From Brasenia schreberi (Eukaryota > Streptophyta > Magnoliopsida > Nymphaeales > Cabombaceae): a stretch of 64,000 nt of DNA. The stretch spans positions 9,440,001-9,504,000 of the forward strand of contig JAYKKT010000055.1 of NCBI GenBank assembly GCA_036023115.1. The letters run 5' to 3'. Numbering within the stretch: the first letter of the stretch is position 1; every line of letters begins with the position of its first letter. Shown in pieces: positions 58,125 to 64,000 of this stretch. The notes under the pieces were generated by a model. That model had not been told where the DNA came from. It did no database searches and saw only the letters and a list, made by a program, of their open reading frames with translations. The position numbers and the translations under genes were made by a program.

Positions 58125-58290
58125 GTGGAATTTATATAAGCAATTTTTACCTTTTTCTATTTAATTTTTTTTTAAAACCCCAAGATAACACGGCGACCAT
58201 GTCTTATTTATAGGAGCAATTTTCTCCTTTTCTATTTTAATTAAAAATTTTAAAGATTCCGAGATGATCGGACGACCATATATCCTACCA
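58125..58290. repeat. two-unit promoter repeat of gene 1
   Basis: Two roughly 80-bp units each contain a TATA-like box (tttatata at 58131; ttatttatag at 58204), agcaatttt, cttttcta-ttta, an AAAA/T tract and cgacca. The second TATA-like box might be an alternative start. The same doubled layout precedes gene 2. Confidence 0.6.
58131..58139 (-). promoter_or_regulatory. TATA box of secreted-peptide gene 1
   Basis: Reads CTTATATAAA on the minus strand, 125 bp before the ATG. The same context (AATTCCACCC downstream, then CCAGCTA-GGCAGCTCAATC) is found at gene 2. Confidence 0.7.
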
Positions 58291-58320
58291 AAAAATGCTA
58301 ATTAAGAGCACACCCAAACT

Positions 58321-58923
58321 AGTGCGAATATGAGTTGCAGTTCGTTGGGATTTTGTTTCGTTTTGGTGGTGAGGATTAAGGCCGTTTATCTTGGGCACCA
58401 GTCTAAAAATAGAGTTATTAGCAAACTTGTCCCCTAGGAGGGTGTTCTTAATACAAGTGACTTAGAGTGGTAGGATATCGTGAATCTCTGATGGTAGGTC
58501 AAGGTCTCAATCGCTGCATATGTCGGGTAGGAGTCTGCCTCAGAAAAAAAACTCAAAGACTGCTTCGTTGGCATTTTATTTATTTATTTTAAACCATAGA
58601 GTTGGGAGAGAAGCACAAGCAAGCAAACAAATGTGAATTTTCAGCGGCACAAAGGTTTGTAAAGTCAGTTTTTGAATTTATTTGTTTTTTCCAAATTATT
58701 CAGAGTATTCAGCAGCATACATTTTAAAGAAAATAATGTACAAAAATTTAGGATGGAAATACTCTTAAAATAAGAAAATTCCGGGTCGTACTTGGCCTGA
58801 ACCAGTCATTTTCCCATTATCTGATCCAGGACATTCACATTTACATCAGTGTCGATAATGCTAAGGACTAGTGAAAGAATACTTAAAAGGTTGGAAAAAT
58901 AGTGATATATAAAACTTAAAAGT
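58321..58923. other. unassigned region upstream of peptide gene 1
   Basis: No gene or element recognised. May hold distal promoter elements of the gene at 57746-58006. Ends at an RTE tail. Confidence 0.45.
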
Positions 58924-59337
58924 ACAACAACAACAACAACTAAGCCTTTTCCCATACTAGACGGGGTCGGCTACATGGATTCTTTGTTTCCACATATCCC
59001 TATCGTGTGCCATGTTAGCAGTTAACTCACAATAAACTAGATCATTCTTTATTGTTTCTTTCCAACACTTTTGTGGTCGTCCTCTACCTCTTTTAATACT
59101 TTTCAAATTTAGTTTTTCTAACCTTCTTACAGGTTCTTCTTTTGATCTTCTTTATATATGTCCAAACCATCTTAAACGATGTTCTCTCATTTTATCCTCT
59201 ATTGATGTCACTCCTAATTTGTTTCTAATAACCTCATTATGTATACGGTCTTTTTTTGTATGACCACTCATCCATCTCAGCATCTTCATTTCTGTCACAG
59301 ACATCTTTTGTACATGTTGATGATTAACTGCCCAACA
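58924..59337 (-). mobile_element. 5'-truncated RTE LINE (copy E)
   Basis: Starts on the + strand with CAA repeats and taagccttttcccatactagac, the 3' end of the RTE family, and runs about 410 bp into the RT C-terminus (59152-59394 open on the minus strand; motif [17 protein letters not shown]). It then stops at gcccaaca. This is a classic LINE 5' truncation. No target duplication is obvious. It is closely similar to copy B, suggesting a fairly recent insertion. Confidence 0.88.
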
Positions 59338-59400
59338 AAATGATAAAACATCATGGCATTTGAATGTTAATGACGCAACAGAAAGGTCAATCACTACTAA

Positions 59401-59402
<2 letters not shown>

Positions 59403-59480
<78 letters not shown>
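59403..59480. repeat. TA(n)GA(n) microsatellite
   Basis: About 23 TA units followed by about 15 GA units. It lies in the spacer between the two secreted-peptide genes. Confidence 0.95.
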
Positions 59481-59483
<3 letters not shown>

Positions 59484-60640
59484 ATATGCTTTATTTATTC
59501 AAAATAATCAAATTTGATAACTCAAAAAGGATTTAGATGGTGATGTAAGGTTTTCTTGTTTATCCTTTAGGGCCTCTTTGCAATGGAGAATTTGGTGGAA
59601 CCTAAAACTGGTAATTCAGGAACATGTCAGAATTGATAGTTGTTGCAGATTTGGGTATTCATACATCTTTTTTTACTAAACATACACTATTATTTAAGTT
59701 TCTTCCAAAAATACTCATTTTGTACTTTCTCTCATACATAACATTTCAGTGTGTTGGTCAATCTCAATCGAGAGTGTGCAAATACTCAATCTCGCTCGAC
59801 GTTTGGCTCCATCTTGATTTCATGGTTGTCATTAATCCGATTTCTTTTTTCATTTTTCGTTGTATAGATGCTTTGAAGGTTTGTACTAGATTGGATTAAT
59901 GATCGTAGTCAAATATATTGAAATTGATTTAGGTAAGTTTAACTAATCTTCGATCGACTTCTGTTTCCTGCTGGCATTTGGAAATTGCGGTGATCATGAA
60001 AGAAACACAGTTGGGGTAGGCACCTTTATCATTGAGCCACACTCCAGCCACGTCTCCTCTAAAATGGTAACGTAGGCAAAACGCATAATCTTGTTTCCAA
60101 TTGTGCGGTGCAGACACGATTCATCATTTGCTTATGCGTACCTGGGCCATAATACTCCATTTTGTATAGCACGTCTTGGGCATGTTTGTCTTCCACACAA
60201 GGCATATGAAGCCCGCATCCTTAAGGTTCTTATCCTTTGTCTTTTATATTGACTAAACTATTTTAGATTTTGTAATAGAAATGACTCAACAAATTATGGT
60301 TTACCCCACGAAAGTGGACGAGTAGAAGACCATATTGTTACAGTATCATCGAAAAGAGGAAATGCCTTTGGGATGACAACCTTAATATGAAGAGGGACAC
60401 ATGAAGTCATCACATGTGTATCAGTCAATGATGCAGCCATAGTTTTAGATGGATTATGCCATAGCTTCTTTAGGATACCATGATGAACCCAGACCTTTAA
60501 TGAGTATCTCATTGAGAGTGACGATAATGTCACTCTCTCGATCTTGGAGTTGCTCCCTAGTTTTATAGGATATATTGCACATATGATTTGATAAGAGTAC
60601 ATAATTCATTTTGTCAATTATAAGTTACTAACAAATGTTG
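59481..60640. other. unassigned spacer
   Basis: No recognised gene. Open segments at 59929-60117 (-) and 60294-60602 (-) are somewhat protein-like in composition (for example KQDYAFCLRYHFRGDVAGVW) but match no family I know. Confidence 0.4.
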
Positions 60641-60649
60641 TGTGAAAAT

Positions 60650-61780
60650 ATACAGGGATTGTTGAAACTAGTTACATACTTCATGAGATACAATGCTTTG
60701 GTTGAGTAACCATTTCTCCAAGAAGCCATAGTACAAGGTAGTTGACAAGATATTGTGTATCGGTCTGGGTTATCCGAGTAGGGAGAGTTATTGTTTCAAA
60801 CTTTGGATCGATCGTTACTCACTGTTTTTATTGAGAGATGGCAACCTGACACTAACATCTTCTACACGATGTAAACTTCATGTATACGAGGGATAAGATA
60901 GATATTATGGTTGAATTGATATGCATGAATTACAATGAAGTAAAATTATATATAGAATCTGGAGGTGTAAAGTTCGAGATGTTTCGAGTATGTGCTTAGA
61001 GAAGGGGGATTATGCCTAAGCAAAAGACATTGTTATTGTTGTTGTATCACATCGGGTATACAATATACCAAGATAAGTCGAGAGATAGGGTCCAAGTTTC
61101 TATAGTTCAATTATTGGTTTTTCGTTATCGAGGCTCGACGAGTATACTTCGGGTACAACGACATTGGCTTATTTGTATAGACAATTAGGAAAGGCTTCTC
61201 GTATAGAAGCACACCAGCTTAATGGCCATAATACTTTATTGTAGGTACGAGCTTCTATATTGTGTTTATTTGAATTTAGCAATAAATTGGTGTTGGTCTA
61301 CTTATTTATTCAATGATAGAATAATTCTTTTATTTGTTGTAAGCATTTATTTATGAGTATTTTTTAACCTTTAGAGTTAGACATCACTCGGTGTGAGTTG
61401 ATGGTCAACCTTGTGCCACTAGGTGGATGAGCAATATTACTCATAGGGATCATCCTTCTAATTATCTTGCTATATATTGTGGATAGTTAGACTCAATGTA
61501 GGTTCATGAGGTATGTGTTTAGTAATAATTATTTAATTGTTATTTATATTATACAATGAATGTTACTATATACAATAGTATCATTTGATGCATCTTTTTT
61601 CTCAGATCACTTGGTAGTCTTATTAATGGTATAGATACATGAATGGCACCTATCACTAGTTCCTATATCATGGATGTATTCAATGTTTGGATATCATAGA
61701 GCCATATATATATCAGGATCAGTTGCTCATCAATTTGGTCATTGTCAACAGATCTCGATTGAACCATTAAGATTGATTGT
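60650..61780 (+). pseudogene. plant mobile domain (PMD) remnant
   Basis: Broken + strand reading of the PMD fold. LTVFIERWQPDTNIF (about 60818-60862) corresponds to the LVERWRPETHTF motif. TTLAYLYRQLGKASRIEAHQ (61152-61211), followed by LNGHNTLL, corresponds to the highly conserved segment before the domain's aromatic helix. An IEPYI-like segment near 61690-61780 fits the later part of the domain. PMD proteins include host MAIN/MAIL proteins and transposon-borne versions. Several frame changes and stops are present, and no transposon ends were found. Confidence 0.65.
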
Positions 61781-63144
61781 AGTACATAGGTCACTAAAAC
61801 CACATGCCTATAAGGTAGAATACCATCTGCAAGATGCATAATAATACTCATATAGGTTACATTGTCTTGGACTACAACACCATTGTATACAACCGTCATA
61901 CCCATATAAATATGATAATTCATATATGAGTTAGTATGTTACACAAACACATCCATTCTTATTAAGAGATTTTGAGTGTTGATATGGATAACTCCACCCT
62001 ATATTGAAGAGTCACATTGAGAGGTAATTTTAGAATTTTTTTATAAAATGGGTGTGCATATAGTAAAAAGGGTGTACATATAGCAAGCTCCTTTCTCAAA
62101 ACTCACTAAAGCTGTGTTGAACTGCCTTTGTAAATGTGCAAAATACCATAAGAATATATAAACTTTTCTTCCATGAGTTCCATGCCCATTTAACCTATAA
62201 TAGCCTACGAACGTTCTTTGCACCTATCCATTTCAACATAATCGCACCATATATCTATAATAAGTTGTGAGAGAAAAAGTTGAGATGACAGCGACATAAA
62301 TTAGACGAGAGATGTGCCCTCAAAATGATGCCGAAAAGCGACAAAAATGAAGCTGTAGTAAGAAGTGTGAGAGACCATATAATGAACACTTTAAAAGAGG
62401 GTGAAGAAGATTCTAAAAGCATTAAAAGGAATCAATTAAACGGATACGACTAGAGTTCTAATATAGCACAAAACCGAGTTCCATGGTGCCAAAGAACCTA
62501 TATAGCTTATACTACCTAACGTGGAAAAAGCCTTTGATTATTGATGCTTGTATGCAAATTTTGGTTCTAATAAAGAACCGAGAATTACGATACTATTTTT
62601 CATTATTAAACTTTAAATACGAAATGTAAGACTCAATTCGGGTTTCACTAATTTGATACATTTCTCATTTTAGAAAATAAAAAAATAAAAAGCAAGAAGT
62701 TGAAATTTTTGGTATTTGCATGTGGTTGTGTTTTCTTCTTAAGCCTGCTACAAATGACAAGTAGAAAATTTTTTGCTCATACAAAGGCACGTAGAATGGC
62801 AACTTCAATAATTTTACAAAAATACAAACCGCGGACTTCTCATTTTGATTCAGCCTTTCTATCCACATGATGTTCAAGTTTTGGTAACTTCAATAATTTC
62901 ATAATAATGGAAAGTGTTGGTTGCTAGAGTTTCTCTTTCTTTTCTTTTTTTATATTTCCTAGATCAACAACCTCATATTTGATTTGATTCATTGTAAAGG
63001 AGACTTCAACCCTATGATCTAATTCATATGTTTTAAAATTGAATAGTTGAAACAACCTTTTGTTAATCAAAAGAATTTTTTATTAAAAAAAATCGATGTT
63101 TACAATGCTGTAACGATTACCAATAAATCCTTTACAATTATATA
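61781..63144. other. unassigned spacer between PMD remnant and peptide gene 2
   Basis: AT-rich, no recognised coding or repeat structure except a short TA run at 63136-63149. Its right end passes into the conserved 3' flank of the gene at 63425-63685. Confidence 0.45.
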
Positions 63145-63424
63145 TATATAGGAGACTAGAAGCACACATGAGATAGTTATTCTTTCAAACGACCGACAGT
63201 GGGGCACGATTTCAAGATACAGAGAAACAGAAAGGAGAGCAATTAGAAGAAGAACTAATTCGACGACTCTGATTTCCAGATTGAGACCATGTTGAGAAGG
63301 AGATATGTATTTGGGAGGGGATCCGTGTAATGCAGCAGGAAAAATTGCATCTCGACGTGTGCTTGATTTGGTCATCCTGGCATAAAGGTGGTGCAAGGGC
63401 TCGAGCGTAGACCACCAGAGAGGC

Positions 63425-63685
63425 TCAGTTGGGCCAGGCGTACCCGTGGCCGCGGTCACTCTCTATGTTGCACACAAGTTCCCAGCAGGCCGCGATAGCC
63501 ATATCGAAATTAGTTGCCCTGGTTCGGCCGTCCATCTCGCGCTGATTCGAGACGCACGTGATCATGCACTGGAGGTCGCTATGGTTGGCTGAGCCCACTT
63601 GCACCTGAGACATCACCACCAACAATGCCAGAAAACAAGCCAACATTATCCTGACCATGGACGGCCCTTTCTTGATGATTGCCAT
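63425..63685 (-). CDS. small secreted cysteine-containing peptide 2
   Basis: An 86-residue paralogue of the gene at 57746-58006, same strand, no introns. Signal peptide residues 9-33 (MLACFLALLVVMSQVQV, likely cleavage after VGSA), mature start [11 protein letters not shown], end GHGYAWPN. Cysteines 40, 44, 67 and 72 are conserved; the fifth (Cys73 of paralogue 1) is absent, so four is probably the functional set. Residues 45-78 differ at 22 of 34 positions, against 7 of 44 before and 0 of 8 after. The promoter (TATA 63826-63834), GA-rich leader and about 280 bp of 3' flank are also conserved. Function unknown; export to the cell exterior is inferred. Confidence 0.72.
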   Translation of the reverse strand: MAIIKKGPSMVRIMLACFLALLVVMSQVQVGSANHSDLQCMITCVSNQREMDGRTRATNFDMAIAACWELVCNIESDRGHGYAWPN

Positions 63686-63825
63686 CTTTTTCTCTCTACC
63701 TTTCTTCTTCTTGCTCTCTTTCTTTATGTGCAGAAGAGAGGAACTTCTCTCTCTCTCCTGTGAATGTTGTTTCTCTTACTGAGATTGAGCTGCCCTAGCT
63801 GGGGTGGGCAGGACCAAGGGGTGGA

Positions 63826-63834
63826 ATTTATAGG
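63826..63834 (-). promoter_or_regulatory. TATA box of secreted-peptide gene 2
   Basis: Reads CCTATAAATTCC on the minus strand, about 145 bp upstream of the ATG, in the same context as the TATA box of gene 1. A second TATA-like motif (ttatttatagg) follows at 63910-63920 within a duplicated promoter unit. Confidence 0.7.
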
Positions 63835-64000
63835 AGCAATTTATCTTTTTCTACTTATTTTTTGTAATTGAGAACTTTTAAAACCTCAAGCTAACACGGC
63901 GACCATGCCTTATTTATAGGAGCAGTTTTTTCCTTTTCTATTTTAATTTCCTTTTAATTAATAATTTTTAAAACTCCGAGATGACAGGATGACCATGACT

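Noticed and set aside
1..64000. tRNA, rRNA, snRNA or CRISPR arrays
   Set aside because: None found by eye. The short tandem repeats present are minisatellites and microsatellites without spacer structure.

Overview
The window is nuclear DNA of a flowering plant. It is AT-rich, has no operons, and contains plant-specific transposon families: Ty1/copia, Ty3/gypsy (a chromovirus-like lineage and a Tat/Ogre-like lineage), RTE- and L1-type LINEs, BED/DUF659 hAT transposons and plant mobile domain (PMD) sequence. I could not resolve the species. All element assignments come from reading translated motifs and terminal structures by eye; no database search was run.

Layout. 1-2768: decayed copia polyprotein (+). 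2769-9637: RTE-type LINE fragments (-), with a near-full-length RTE (4715-8701) nested inside another RTE and itself interrupted by a 704-bp hAT-like element. 10014-16311: a hAT element with a second hAT of the same family (11240-14518) inside it; both have perfect 8-bp target duplications. 17190-18175 (-): a likely host gene of three exons for a small, probably mitochondrial protein. 18545-25135: an L1-type LINE (-) split by an RTE (-), which is split by a full-length RTE (+). 26185-26715: hAT C-terminal remnant (-). 27545-35768: chromovirus-like gypsy element (+) carrying a solo LTR (30908-32573) of an unrelated gypsy family. 36463-about 54165: a heavily rearranged Tat/Ogre-like gypsy element (+), whose middle is replaced by two related elements in opposite orientations (37751-48124). 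Its 3' end and flank are tandemly duplicated (52945-54740 and 54745-57120). 57746-58006 and 63425-63685 (-): two paralogous genes for 86-residue secreted cysteine-containing peptides, with conserved promoters and 3' flanks. Between them lie an RTE tail, a microsatellite and a decayed PMD sequence.

Only three loci look like functional host genes: the mitochondrial-protein gene and the two secreted-peptide genes. Nearly everything else is mobile DNA in which stop codons and frameshifts break every polyprotein. The window gives a readable insertion stratigraphy: several elements landed inside members of their own family, and exact target-site duplications give the order. The best candidate for undescribed biology is the secreted-peptide pair. 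It has a near-invariant signal peptide, an invariant mature N-terminus and an invariant C-terminal octapeptide flanking a strongly divergent centre, plus leftover 3'-flank fragments that suggest further copies once existed.
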